Shown: in pieces, positions 6,315 through 13,866 of the stretch
Layout: each line of letters begins with the position of its first letter
Position numbering within the stretch: the stretch's first letter is position 1
NCBI GenBank assembly: GCA_023442635.1
Contig: JAEZYR010000021.1
Span: 1 to 16,586, forward strand
DNA: 16,586 nucleotides
Source of the DNA: Bacillota bacterium
GTDB lineage: Bacteria > Bacillota > Clostridia > Saccharofermentanales > Fastidiosipilaceae
Direction of reading: 5' to 3'
Translations under genes and position numbers: made by a program
Notes under the pieces: model-generated
Databases searched by the model: none
What the model was told of the DNA's origin: nothing
Seen by the model: the letters and a program-made list of their open reading frames with translations, nothing else

Positions 6315-7691
6315 ATGGTTTTTAGCAGCTTGATCTTTTTGTTTTTCTTTTTGCCTATGACGCTGCTGTGCTACTACTTGGTACCGCAGCGAGCTTTGGC
6401 CTGGCGAAATGTCATCCTGCTTTTATTTGGCCTTCTTTTTTATGCTTGGGGCGAGCCCAAAATGATCCTCGTCCTATTGCTTTCTATCTTGCTTAATTAC
6501 GGCTTTGGTCTTCTGATGGATCATCGCTACAGGCGCTTTTTCTTAGCCCTTTGTGTTTTTTTGGACCTGGCCAACCTCTTCTTTTTTAAGTATTTGGATT
6601 TCTTTATTCAAACGACCAATCGGATCATGGGGATCCACTTACCCTTGCTGGGCATTGTCATGCCGATCGGCATATCTTTTTATACCTTTCAGGCGATGAG
6701 TTATGTGGTTGACGTCTATAGAGGGGAGGCCAGACCCCAGAAGAATCCACTTTGCTTGGCTCTCTATATATCCATGTTTCCACAGCTTGTTGCTGGCCCC
6801 ATTGTTCGATACTGCGATATTGAGCAACAGCTCTCTGAGCGTGGAGGCTCTTTTGCTCAAATAGCAGACGGTATACCTCGCTTTATTTATGGCCTAGCCA
6901 AAAAGGTTCTTTTGGCTAATGCCCTAGCCAAAATAGCTGACCATGTCTTTATGCAGCCGACAGCAAGCCTATCCGCCGCTGCGGCTTGGCTGGGTATTGT
7001 CGCCTATACCTTGCAGATTTATTTTGATTTCTCAGGTTACTCCGACATGGCGATAGGACTTGGCAAAATGTTTGGCTTTACATTCCTTGAAAACTTCAAC
7101 TTGCCCTATGTCAGCCAGTCGATCACAGAGTTCTGGCGGCGTTGGCACATGTCGCTTTCGACTTGGTTCAGGGACTACGTCTATATTCCCTTGGGTGGCA
7201 ATCGCTGCTCGAAGGGGCGACATATATTGAACCTTCTCATTGTTTGGGGGCTCACTGGTTTTTGGCATGGAGCCAACTACACTTTTTTGGCTTGGGGACT
7301 CTACTTTGCTATTTGGCTTATCGTTGAGAAGTATCTACTTCAAAATTGGCTCCAAAAACTCCCCGCTTTTTTGCGCCATGCTTATGCCTTGTTGCTCATT
7401 TTGTTGAGCTGGGTGCTTTTCCGCAGCGAGCATCTCAGCTATGCCTTGGGCTACTGGCGCCAGATGTTTCATTTCGGCCAGTCCAGCTGGACCTTTGTTG
7501 CTGAATATCTCGTGCGCTATGGGGGCGTCTTGTTGCTAGCCATTATTTTTGCCGTCTTACCTTTGGGGAAATGGCGACAGAAAAGGGCCTGGCAGCTCGT
7601 GGAGTGGCCCGTGCTAGCCCTGCTTCTTTTGGCTTCGACCGTGATGCTCCTGGCAGATGGCTACAATCCATTTCTATATTTCCGATTCTGA
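6315..7691 (+). CDS. MBOAT family membrane-bound O-acyltransferase (AlgI/DltB-like)
   Basis: A polytopic membrane protein of 458 aa, typical of AlgI-type acyltransferases, which move acetyl (or another acyl) groups across the membrane toward extracellular polysaccharide. Visible family marks: the start MVFSSLIFLFFFLP, 'FFKYLDFF', 'MPIGISFYTFQAMSYVVDVYRG', 'QLVAGPIVRY', 'FWRRWHMSLSTWFRDYVYIPLGGN' with His278, and the catalytic-type 'TGFWHGANYTF' with His318. The C-terminus ends in 'NPFLYFRF', as usual. GGGAG at 6304-6308 lies 6 nt before the ATG. The DHHW-domain partner follows after 22 nt. No polysaccharide synthesis genes adjoin, so the acceptor is unknown. Confidence 0.93.
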   Translation: MVFSSLIFLFFFLPMTLLCYYLVPQRALAWRNVILLLFGLLFYAWGEPKMILVLLLSILLNYGFGLLMDHRYRRFFLALCVFLDLANLFFFKYLDFFIQTTNRIMGIHLPLLGIVMPIGISFYTFQAMSYVVDVYRGEARPQKNPLCLALYISMFPQLVAGPIVRYCDIEQQLSERGGSFAQIADGIPRFIYGLAKKVLLANALAKIADHVFMQPTASLSAAAAWLGIVAYTLQIYFDFSGYSDMAIGLGKMFGFTFLENFNLPYVSQSITEFWRRWHMSLSTWFRDYVYIPLGGNRCSKGRHILNLLIVWGLTGFWHGANYTFLAWGLYFAIWLIVEKYLLQNWLQKLPAFLRHAYALLLILLSWVLFRSEHLSYALGYWRQMFHFGQSSWTFVAEYLVRYGGVLLLAIIFAVLPLGKWRQKRAWQLVEWPVLALLLLASTVMLLADGYNPFLYFRF

Positions 7692-7713
7692 GGAAGTTCT
7701 GAGGAACTGTTAT

Positions 7714-8859
7714 ATGCATAAAAAAGGAATTGCTTTCATATTTCTAGCTGGTCTACTTGCTGTGATGGGACTGACAAGCTTCAAGCCCAAACACGATATA
7801 TCCTTCTATGAAAATAGAGCTCTAGCCAAAATGCCTGCCATGCATGCAGAAAACTGGCTGAATGGGCAAGCCGAGAAGGGGATCGAAACGTACATAAGCG
7901 ATCACTTTGCGCTGCGAAGTCGTCTGCTGAAGGGCTACGTGCAATTGCAGCTCGCCTTACATGTGCCTGTCATTAACAATATTGTGATTGCAGGTGATAC
8001 ACTCTTGCCTTATCACGCCAAAAGTTATGACAGCTACGATCAGCAAGCCATGCAGGATGTGCTGGCGGTTTTGAGTCAGCTTCGCGATTGGAGTCAGGCA
8101 AACCATAGCCAGCTTCTTTATGTCTCTATACCAGAGCAGGGGAATGCTTTTGCCAAACGCTATCCACCTTATCTCGTCGCCTCGGGCTACACCAAGCAAG
8201 TGATGCAAAAAGACTTTCGGGCCAACTTACAGGCTGCTGGCATCCCCCTATTGGACATGGAGGCAGACCTAGGTCAGGATCTCGATCTGTATTATGCCAA
8301 GACAGACCACCACTACAACCTCAAAGGTGCTTACGAAACTTACCGCCAAATTTTGCGAAGACTTCAGCAAGAAGGCATGGCCGTGCCAGAGCCTACGCCT
8401 GTGGCGTTTGCGACCTTGGCGCATCCGATACAGGGCTCTAGAGCACGAGAATTGATGGGCGCCTTTCAGAGTCAAGATCCAGCCTATACCTTTGAGCTGG
8501 AAACGCCGATAGCTTTTACACGACAGGATAACGGACAGGCAGTAGAGGCGAAGGTCTTTGCCGATAACTTACAAGGCAGTTACAGCTACTATATGGGCGG
8601 TGACATCGGAGAGACCATTATTCAGACAAATCGGCCAGAATTGCCGAAGGTTCTGCTGATAGGAGACTCTTTTAGCAATGCATTGGAGACTATTCTGTAC
8701 ACTTCCTTCGATGAAATGCGCAGTCTAGATTTCCGACACTACAACAAGCAGTCTGTTTTTGCCTATTTGGAGACGTACAAGCCAGATGTCATTTTGATCA
8801 TACGAGACGATACGGCCTACCTTTTGAGTGATGGCAATGGGGCGATGGGCACAAAATAA
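7714..8859 (+). CDS. DHHW/AlgX-like SGNH-fold protein, O-acylation partner
   Basis: 381 aa with an N-terminal signal or anchor helix (residues about 5-20), then the AlgX/AlgJ-type opening 'FYENRALAKMP'. The SGNH-fold motifs follow: 'DHHYNLKGAYETY' at 198 and 'LLIGDSFSNAL' with GDS at 317-319, supplying the Ser and Asp-His residues used by this fold. Such proteins sit outside the membrane and receive the acyl group from the MBOAT partner or pass it to the polymer. ATG 7714 is chosen because GAGGA at 7701-7705 is well spaced. The longer in-frame start at 7657 would overlap the acyltransferase gene and add residues before the signal helix. The pair most likely forms one transcript. Confidence 0.85.
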   Translation: MHKKGIAFIFLAGLLAVMGLTSFKPKHDISFYENRALAKMPAMHAENWLNGQAEKGIETYISDHFALRSRLLKGYVQLQLALHVPVINNIVIAGDTLLPYHAKSYDSYDQQAMQDVLAVLSQLRDWSQANHSQLLYVSIPEQGNAFAKRYPPYLVASGYTKQVMQKDFRANLQAAGIPLLDMEADLGQDLDLYYAKTDHHYNLKGAYETYRQILRRLQQEGMAVPEPTPVAFATLAHPIQGSRARELMGAFQSQDPAYTFELETPIAFTRQDNGQAVEAKVFADNLQGSYSYYMGGDIGETIIQTNRPELPKVLLIGDSFSNALETILYTSFDEMRSLDFRHYNKQSVFAYLETYKPDVILIIRDDTAYLLSDGNGAMGTK

Positions 8860-8926
8860 AGCAGCTCAAGCAAGTTTTCTTTTTGAGGCACTGCTTGAAG
8901 TGATGTTAGACGTGAGCTACTGATCC

Positions 8927-8995
8927 TGCCCATATCTTGGATTGGGCAGCGCCCATACCTTAGATTGGGCAGCGCCCATACCTTGGATTGGGCAG
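8927..8995. repeat. Three tandem copies of a 23-bp palindromic repeat
   Basis: Units at 8927-8949, 8950-8972 and 8973-8995 differ at only three positions in total. Each unit has GCCCA near its start and TGGGC near its end, so each can form a short hairpin. The junctions (TGGGC-AGC-GCCCA) can form alternative hairpins. There are no spacers, so this is not a CRISPR array. Apart from this array, 8860-9075 shows no gene and no clear terminator for the acylation genes. Confidence 0.85.
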
Positions 8996-9075
8996 CAAGA
9001 CAGGGGAAGAGTGAAAGCTTCGTCTAATGGATGACGAGAGCTGCTCGTAAGCCATCTGCATTGTCATAAGGGCAT

Positions 9076-9119
9076 AGAAAAAGCAAGAAACTCAACCCGA
9101 TCGAGGTTGAGCTTCTTGC
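9076..9119 (-). terminator. Intrinsic terminator of tRNA-Leu
   Basis: Arms 9083-9097 and 9105-9119 pair over 15 positions with one mismatch (GCAAGAA and CTCAACC blocks), with a 7-nt loop. On the - strand they are followed by a T-run (A-run 9078-9082 on the + strand). The hairpin begins 1 nt past the tRNA CCA. Confidence 0.82.
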
Positions 9120-9120
9120 T

Positions 9121-9205
9121 TGGTGCCGGTGACCGGACTCGAACCGGTACGGGTCACCCCAACGGATTTTGAGTCCGTCACGTCTGCCAATTCCATCACA
9201 CCGGC
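9121..9205 (-). tRNA. tRNA-Leu (anticodon CAA)
   Basis: An 85-nt class II tRNA with a long variable arm. Acceptor GCCGGTG/CACCGGC, anticodon stem ACGGA/TCCGT around loop CTCAAAA, T-stem ACCGG/CCGGT with loop TTCGAGT, and encoded CCA. The anticodon CAA reads TTG. A promoter upstream and a terminator directly downstream make it a stand-alone unit. Confidence 0.95.
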
Positions 9206-9217
9206 GACACGCGGGGT

Positions 9218-9246
9218 ATTATCGCATAAGCCAGGGATCTTGTCGA
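9218..9246 (-). promoter_or_regulatory. tRNA-Leu promoter
   Basis: On the - strand, TCGACA (9241-9246, 5 of 6 to consensus), an exact 17-bp spacer, and GATAAT (9218-9223, 5 of 6). The -10 ends 12 nt before the tRNA 5' end, leaving a leader of only a few nucleotides. Confidence 0.7.
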
Positions 9247-9433
9247 GACCTGTATCGACTTTTTTAGCCGCCCTTTAGCTGGGGAAATAGATCGCATCAC
9301 AGCAGGCTGGAATCTGCTCCTAGACATCGGACTTAGAAAGCTCTGTTGAGCCTCTTGATCGCAAATCACTAGGCTGAGATGCGGGCTTTTAGGGCAGGAA
9401 GGATATCGCTAGATCCACTCTCGTGAGTCTGCT
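9247..9433. other. Intergenic stretch with no recognised feature
   Basis: No coding frame with a ribosome site, RNA gene, hairpin with T-run or repeat could be supported here. It separates the tRNA-Leu promoter from the direct repeats ahead of the transporter gene. Confidence 0.5.
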
Positions 9434-9480
9434 CTTCGTTTCTGTCTATATGACTGAATAACGCTTCGTTTCAATCTATA
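9434..9480. repeat. 17-bp direct repeat upstream of the EamA gene
   Basis: CTTCGTTTCNNTCTATA occurs at 9434-9450 and 9464-9480, with only the two central bases differing (TG versus AA). The 30-bp period is close to three helical turns. The copies end 21 bp before the candidate -35 at 9502, so they may be a regulator-binding site; no regulator gene is nearby. Confidence 0.55.
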
Positions 9481-9501
9481 AATTTCATGTAAATTGCGAT
9501 C

Positions 9502-9531
9502 TTGTCGTCAAAAATAAAAGTTTTTTAGAAT
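9502..9531 (+). promoter_or_regulatory. Candidate leaderless promoter of the EamA gene
   Basis: TTGTCG (9502-9507), an 18-bp spacer and TAGAAT (9526-9531, 5 of 6). The -10 ends only 7 nt before ATG 9539, so transcription would begin at or next to the start codon. No Shine-Dalgarno site is present upstream of that ATG, which agrees with a leaderless mRNA. The same -10 hexamer, TAGAAT, is used by the pyr promoter. Confidence 0.5.
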
Positions 9532-9538
9532 TTCCATC

Positions 9539-10441
9539 ATGTGGTTTATATTCTCTATTTGTGCACTTCTTTTGTGGAGTGCCTCCAACGTGTTGTGTAA
9601 GGTCGGTTGCCAAGAGGTCAAGGAGCGTACTGGACCCCTCAAAATGCTGATTGCAGTAGGCATGGTGATGGGCCTACATGCTGGGTATGAGATTTTCTTT
9701 GGTGGCGTAGAATTTGACCTCTCGGTTATCCTGCGTTACCTGCCTGTTTCAGCTGCTTATATTGGCTCAATGCTGATTGGCTATTTTGGTTTGCGATACA
9801 TTGAGCTTTCGATTTCTTCGCCTCTCTGCTCGAGCGCTGGTGCCATCGTTGTTTTGCTCATGATGATTCGAGGTGAGCGGCCAACTCTACCGATGGGCAT
9901 TGCCATTTTGCTAACCGTGCTAGGCGTTATCGGCTTGGGTATTGCGGAGTACACCGAGGATGAGGTGCTTCGCGCTGAGCGCCAAAAGGCTTCCAACCAT
10001 CTCTATGCCAAGAGCGCTATTGCGATAGCCCTGCCTTTGCTTTATGCCCTCATTGATGCGCTAGGTACCTTCGGCGATTCCATCGTCCTTGACTCCTTGG
10101 GTGAGCGCCAAGCCAACGTAGCCTATGAACTCACTTTCTTGGCGACAGGCCTTGTTGTTCTGATCTATTTGTTGGCGACAGGCAAGTTCAAGTTCAATTA
10201 CAAACTTGATGTGCCTAAAATTTTGGGTGCTGTGACAGAGACGGCTGGCCAGTTTGCTTATATTTTTGCCCTGGCCGCCAAGCCCCTCTATGCCGCCCCA
10301 TTGATCGCCTGTTACTCCATCCTTTCTGTTGTTTGGAGTGGCATCTTTCTCAAAGAAAAGCTCAGCTGGAAACATTATGTTTCAGTGGCTCTGGCCATGG
10401 CTGGCGTCGTGCTCTTGGGTATTTTTAATCCAGACGCCTAA
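9539..10441 (+). CDS. EamA/DMT-type transporter
   Basis: A 300-residue integral membrane protein with about ten predicted spans. It starts 'MWFIFSICALLLWSASNVLCKVG', the usual first helix of the drug/metabolite transporter superfamily. The second half repeats the fold ('AVTETAGQFAYIFALAAKPLYAAPLIACYSILSVVWSGIFLKEKLSWKHYVS'), with the hallmark 'FLKEKLS' loop before the last helix. A charged cytosolic stretch near 'EYTEDEVLRAERQKASNHL' separates the halves. The substrate cannot be told. The ATG matches the family N-terminus exactly although no ribosome site precedes it. The gene stands alone, with the pyr region following. Confidence 0.85.
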   Translation: MWFIFSICALLLWSASNVLCKVGCQEVKERTGPLKMLIAVGMVMGLHAGYEIFFGGVEFDLSVILRYLPVSAAYIGSMLIGYFGLRYIELSISSPLCSSAGAIVVLLMMIRGERPTLPMGIAILLTVLGVIGLGIAEYTEDEVLRAERQKASNHLYAKSAIAIALPLLYALIDALGTFGDSIVLDSLGERQANVAYELTFLATGLVVLIYLLATGKFKFNYKLDVPKILGAVTETAGQFAYIFALAAKPLYAAPLIACYSILSVVWSGIFLKEKLSWKHYVSVALAMAGVVLLGIFNPDA

Positions 10442-10505
10442 GCCAAAGTTTAATTCAGGGCACTAGCCCCTAGGCAGTTAAGACAATGGCTGGATTAGAG
10501 AACAG

Positions 10506-10577
10506 CCCGAAGGGGAGAGCAAGGACACCCCGAAGGGGCGACCCCTTCGGGGTGCCCCTTCGGGGTGCCCCTCGGGC
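10506..10577. repeat. Cluster of GC-rich palindromes with GAAG/UUCG loops
   Basis: CCCGAAGGGG occurs at 10506-10515 and 10529-10538; CCCCTTCGGGGTG occurs as a perfect 13-bp tandem at 10542-10554 and 10555-10567. Each C-run/G-run unit can fold alone, the last two with the very stable C(UUCG)G tetraloop. Alternatively, 10526-10538 pairs with 10542-10554 in a perfect 13-bp hairpin with a CGA loop. A degenerate copy follows at 10568-10577. The GC content is far above the surroundings. No protein is convincingly encoded. Confidence 0.75.
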
Positions 10578-10636
10578 AAGCCAACAGCCAAAGCAAATCC
10601 ATGAGGTGGTGGGGGACCTCAAAGCAAAAATCAGGA

Positions 10637-10672
10637 AGCGGGTGAGCCAGACTTGGCTCACTCGCTTTTTTC
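10637..10672 (+). terminator. Intrinsic terminator before the pyr promoter
   Basis: 13-bp stem with one G-T pair (10637-10649 and 10654-10666), GACT loop, then TTTTTT. It isolates the pyr operon from upstream transcription; its T-run ends one base before the pyr -35. Confidence 0.9.
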
Positions 10673-10701
10673 TTGCTATGACCAGAGGAACGTGCTAGAA
10701 T
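10673..10701 (+). promoter_or_regulatory. pyr operon promoter
   Basis: TTGCTA (10673-10678), an exact 17-bp spacer and TAGAAT (10696-10701) preceded by TGC, giving an extended -10. Transcription would begin near 10708, immediately before the PyrR-binding element. Confidence 0.7.
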
Positions 10702-10710
10702 GCGCGAAAA

Positions 10711-10836
10711 GTTCATCCTTTAAGTGATCCCGCGAGGACACAAGGCAGGACGATGTCGCACCTGACGGTGCCCCATAGGCTTTGTTATATAGCAACATCG
10801 GAATCCTCTGTCCTTGCGGTGACAGAGGATTCTTTT
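10711..10836 (+). promoter_or_regulatory. PyrR-binding RNA attenuator (pyr leader)
   Basis: The leader carries the conserved PyrR-binding loop sequence at 10726-10739 (GATCCCGCGAGGAC, close to the family pattern ARUCCNGNGAGGYU). It folds as a hairpin: CCTT 10717-10720 with AAGG 10742-10745, a TAA bulge, GTG with CAC, a bulged A, then TCC with GGA around CGCGA. A small hairpin follows at 10758-10771. The terminator is a perfect 12-bp stem (10801-10812 with 10821-10832) ending in TTTTT. Bases 10730-10740 from the PyrR loop can instead pair with 10809-10819, overlapping the terminator's 5' arm and loop, giving an antiterminator. PyrR bound with UMP would hold the first hairpin and allow termination. 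Confidence 0.9.
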
Positions 10837-10859
10837 TATGACAGCGAAAGGGGCAAAAC

Positions 10860-11414
10860 ATGAGAATCAAAGCCAAATTGATGGATGCCACCGCCATGGA
10901 TCGCGCCTTGACCCGTATTGCGCATGAAATCATCGAGAAAAATCAGGGCATGAAGCAAGTCTATCTCGTAGGTATTCAGCGCCGAGGCGTTCCGATGGCT
11001 GAGCGGATCGCCGATAAGATCGAAGAGATCGAGGGTGAAAGGCCAAGTGTGGGCATGTTAGATATCACCTTTTATCGCGATGATCTGAGCTTGCTCAGCC
11101 AGAGCCCAGTGGTGAATGCCAGTCAGATTACAGGCGAAGTAGCCGAAAGAAAAATCATTTTGGTCGATGATGTGATGTACACAGGCCGCACGGTGAGAGC
11201 AGCTATTGAGGCCATCTTCCACTTGGGACGTCCAGCGGCTATTCAGCTGGCTGTCATGATTGACCGCGGCCACCGTGAACTGCCCCTTCGCCCTGATTTC
11301 GTAGGCAAGAATGTACCGACTTCACGCTCAGAATTGGTGGCAGTCAAGATGCTCGAATACGATGGAGAAGATGTTGTAGAGCTCTTGGTTGATGAGCAAA
11401 AGGAGCAAGCCTGA
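10860..11414 (+). CDS. pyrR: PyrR, pyr attenuation regulator / uracil phosphoribosyltransferase
   Basis: 184 aa, the usual size for this bifunctional regulator of the type I phosphoribosyltransferase family. It binds the pyr leader RNA when charged with UMP or UTP and usually also makes UMP from uracil and PRPP. The PRPP-binding loop 'VDDVMYTGRT' is at 102-111; 'GIQRRGVPMAERIA', 'DITFYRDDL' and the C-terminal 'GKNVPTSRSELVAVKM' are all typical. AAAGGGG lies about 7 nt before the ATG. It is the first gene after the attenuator and its stop overlaps the pyrB start by one base. Confidence 0.97.
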   Translation: MRIKAKLMDATAMDRALTRIAHEIIEKNQGMKQVYLVGIQRRGVPMAERIADKIEEIEGERPSVGMLDITFYRDDLSLLSQSPVVNASQITGEVAERKIILVDDVMYTGRTVRAAIEAIFHLGRPAAIQLAVMIDRGHRELPLRPDFVGKNVPTSRSELVAVKMLEYDGEDVVELLVDEQKEQA

Positions 11415-12385
11415 TGGAAGCTTCTATGTCTAACGCCGACTTTTTGCATTTGCTGGGCATCGAGCAACTTAACGCCGCCCAGATCATGTCTATTCTGGAT
11501 AGGGCAGCACACTATGAGTGTTTGCTGGACCATGATGCACCCCGTTTAGGGAAGGAATTAGCAGGGCGTACCGTCGCCCTGCTTTTTTATGAAAATAGTA
11601 CCAGGACGCGCTGCAGCTTTGAGTTAGCGGCCAAATATCTGGGGGCACATACGACCCAGTTAACAGCTTCAGGATCCAGTGTTCAAAAAGGAGAAAGCCT
11701 ACTCGACACGGTGAGGACGCTCGATCAGATGTACTGTGATTATGTGGTTATTCGCCACAGTCGTTCTGGCGTGCCGCACTATTTGGCGGCCCAGGAGGAT
11801 TTGCAACTTTCGATCTTGAACGCAGGGGATGGTATGCACGAACATCCCACACAAACGTTGTTAGACCTCTATACCATGTATCGCCATTTCGGCCATCTCG
11901 AAGGCTTAAAGGTGGTGATTGTGGGCGATATTCTCCACTCGAGAGTGGCTAGAAGTCACCTTTTGGCACTGCCCATGCTAGGAGCCCAACTGACTTTTGT
12001 CGGCCCCTCGACACTTCTTCCTCGAGGTCTCAAGAACAAGCATGTCTCATTCGAACAAGATTTGACCAGAGCCTGTCAGGACGCTCATGTCATCATGACC
12101 CTCCGCCTACAGGCAGAACGACAGCGGCACGCTTACATCCCGAGTTTAGGAGAATATGCGCGCTTTTATGGCCTGAAGGAAGAACTTTTAGAAAAGGCTG
12201 CTCCAAACGCGATTTTCATGCATCCAGGACCAACTAACCATGAAGTTGAGATGCCAGGCGCTCTTCTGATGCACCCTCAAAGTCGTGTACATCCCCAAGT
12301 GAAAAAGGGGCTCCTCGTCAGAATGGCGGTTTTGAGCTTGATCGAAGAAGCCAGGCGAAATAGGGCTGCTGAAATGGCACGGTAG
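11414..12385 (+). CDS. pyrB: Aspartate carbamoyltransferase catalytic subunit
   Basis: 323 aa; forms N-carbamoyl-L-aspartate from carbamoyl phosphate and aspartate, the first committed step of pyrimidine synthesis. Seen: carbamoyl phosphate loop 'ENSTRTR' at 60-66, 'SVQKGESLLDT' carrying the active-site Lys, 'HPTQ' at 144-147, the 'RLQAER' aspartate-binding loop and 'HPGP' at 270-273. After HPGP the sequence reads TNHEVEM where homologs usually have VNRGVEI, a small deviation. AGGAG at 11401-11405 is 8 nt before the ATG, which overlaps the pyrR stop, so the two are translationally coupled. No pyrI regulatory subunit is present here. Confidence 0.97.
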   Translation: MEASMSNADFLHLLGIEQLNAAQIMSILDRAAHYECLLDHDAPRLGKELAGRTVALLFYENSTRTRCSFELAAKYLGAHTTQLTASGSSVQKGESLLDTVRTLDQMYCDYVVIRHSRSGVPHYLAAQEDLQLSILNAGDGMHEHPTQTLLDLYTMYRHFGHLEGLKVVIVGDILHSRVARSHLLALPMLGAQLTFVGPSTLLPRGLKNKHVSFEQDLTRACQDAHVIMTLRLQAERQRHAYIPSLGEYARFYGLKEELLEKAAPNAIFMHPGPTNHEVEMPGALLMHPQSRVHPQVKKGLLVRMAVLSLIEEARRNRAAEMAR

Positions 12386-12460
12386 GCAAACAGAAACACC
12401 CTAGAGAATAGTGAAGAGAAGTTAGGGACTTTAGGAATAAGCAAGCAGGGGAGGATAAAA

Positions 12461-13828
12461 ATGCGCAAAATATGGCTGCACGGTGCCCAGAACAGTCGTG
12501 GCGAAGTGGTGGACCTTTACATAGCAGAAGGGCGCTTGCTTTCAAAGGAGCAAGCCTTCGATCTGGGCTTTTGGACCCAGGACAAAGCATTGGCTGAAGA
12601 TGTGAGCGTTATTGAGGCCAATGGCAAGTTGCTTTTGCCAGGCTTAATCGATGCCCACGTTCATCTGCGCGATCCAGGCCAGACCCAGAAAGAGGACATC
12701 AAGAGTGGTACACGGGCGGCTGCACGAGGTGGCGTTACATCCGTTTTGTGCATGCCCAACACTCGGCCTGTCATTGATGATGTTACGGTGCTGCGCTATG
12801 TCATGGACAAGGCCAAGAGAGAAGCTTTGGTGAATGTATTCCCTATTGCCGCGGCAACCAAAGGCCAGCAGGGCGAGCTTTTGACTGATATGGGCAAACT
12901 CAAAGAAGCGGGAGCTGTTGCGGTTTCAGATGACGGTGTTCCCGTCGCCACCGCAGCTATGATGCAGCGAACGATGAGCTATGCCAGTGACTTTGACTTG
13001 CCCGTTATCGACCACTGTGAGGAAATGACGTTAGCGGAAGGTGGCGTCATGAATGAAGGGGAAACCTCTGCCAAGCTCGGTGTTCAAGGTATACCCTCGA
13101 TTGCAGAAGACATCATCGTGGCGCGGGATATTCTCCTAGCTGAATATTTGGACTGCCCTGTACACCTCGCGCATATTTCGACTGCTCGTTCTGTTCAACT
13201 CATTCGAGAGGCGAAGGCAAGAGGGGTCAAAGTCACAGCAGAAACGTGCCCACACTATTGGGTGCTGACAGATGAGGCCTGCGACGCTTACAACACATTA
13301 GCGCGCGTTAATCCACCTCTGCGCCAAAAAGAAGACCAAGAGGCGATCGTAGCAGGCCTCCAGGATGGAACGCTAGATTTGATTGTGACAGATCACGCCC
13401 CCCATCATGTCAGCGACAAAGAAGTACCTTTTGAGGAGGCCAAAAATGGCATGATTGGGCTTGAGACGGCCTGGGCGCTTGTCTATACCTATCTTGTGAA
13501 GACTGGCAAGCTCACACTCGAACAAGTCGAAAAGGCCTTCTGTCGCCGACCAGCTGAGATCTTCCACTTGCAGCGTGGGACTTTGGCAGAGGGTGAAGTG
13601 GCCGACCTGATCTTAGTCGATCTTGAAGAAACTTGGACTATTGATCGTTTTAAGATGGCGAGCAGCTCCAACAATTCCCCCTATCACCAATGCTCTGTCC
13701 AAAGTCGAGTCCATCTGACTATGGTGGCAGGTGACATTGTCTATTTGCGCTCCGAAGACGAAGCCTTTTTGGCTGGTCAAGCAGCAAGTCTGCAAGGCAG
13801 CCAAAAGGCCTACCGCCTCGAACTCTAA
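12461..13828 (+). CDS. pyrC: Dihydroorotase
   Basis: 455 aa class I dihydroorotase, a zinc amidohydrolase that closes carbamoyl-aspartate to dihydroorotate. Metal and active-site residues are visible: HVHLR from His66 with 'DPGQTQKED', the SDDG segment (Asp157-Asp158), DHCEE with His185, HLAH with His235 and His238, and TDHAPHH with Asp311. 'NNSPYHQCSVQSRVHLTMVAGDIVY' is the usual C-terminal end. GGGAGG lies shortly before the ATG. A 75-nt gap separates it from pyrB, somewhat long for this operon, with no obvious promoter or terminator. Confidence 0.97.
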   Translation: MRKIWLHGAQNSRGEVVDLYIAEGRLLSKEQAFDLGFWTQDKALAEDVSVIEANGKLLLPGLIDAHVHLRDPGQTQKEDIKSGTRAAARGGVTSVLCMPNTRPVIDDVTVLRYVMDKAKREALVNVFPIAAATKGQQGELLTDMGKLKEAGAVAVSDDGVPVATAAMMQRTMSYASDFDLPVIDHCEEMTLAEGGVMNEGETSAKLGVQGIPSIAEDIIVARDILLAEYLDCPVHLAHISTARSVQLIREAKARGVKVTAETCPHYWVLTDEACDAYNTLARVNPPLRQKEDQEAIVAGLQDGTLDLIVTDHAPHHVSDKEVPFEEAKNGMIGLETAWALVYTYLVKTGKLTLEQVEKAFCRRPAEIFHLQRGTLAEGEVADLILVDLEETWTIDRFKMASSSNNSPYHQCSVQSRVHLTMVAGDIVYLRSEDEAFLAGQAASLQGSQKAYRLEL

Positions 13829-13866
13829 AACTAAAAGCAGATTTGGATACGAGAAAGGACAAGAAG

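Noticed and set aside
7657..7713. Extended start of the DHHW protein overlapping the MBOAT gene
   Set aside because: It would add 19 residues before the signal helix and lacks a ribosome site; ATG 7714 has GAGGA at good spacing.
8927..8995. CRISPR array
   Set aside because: The repeats abut directly with no spacers, only three units exist, and no cas genes are near.
10486..10698. + and - strand frames over the GC palindromes
   Set aside because: They translate the C/G palindromes and the terminator stem, have no ribosome site, and resemble no protein family.
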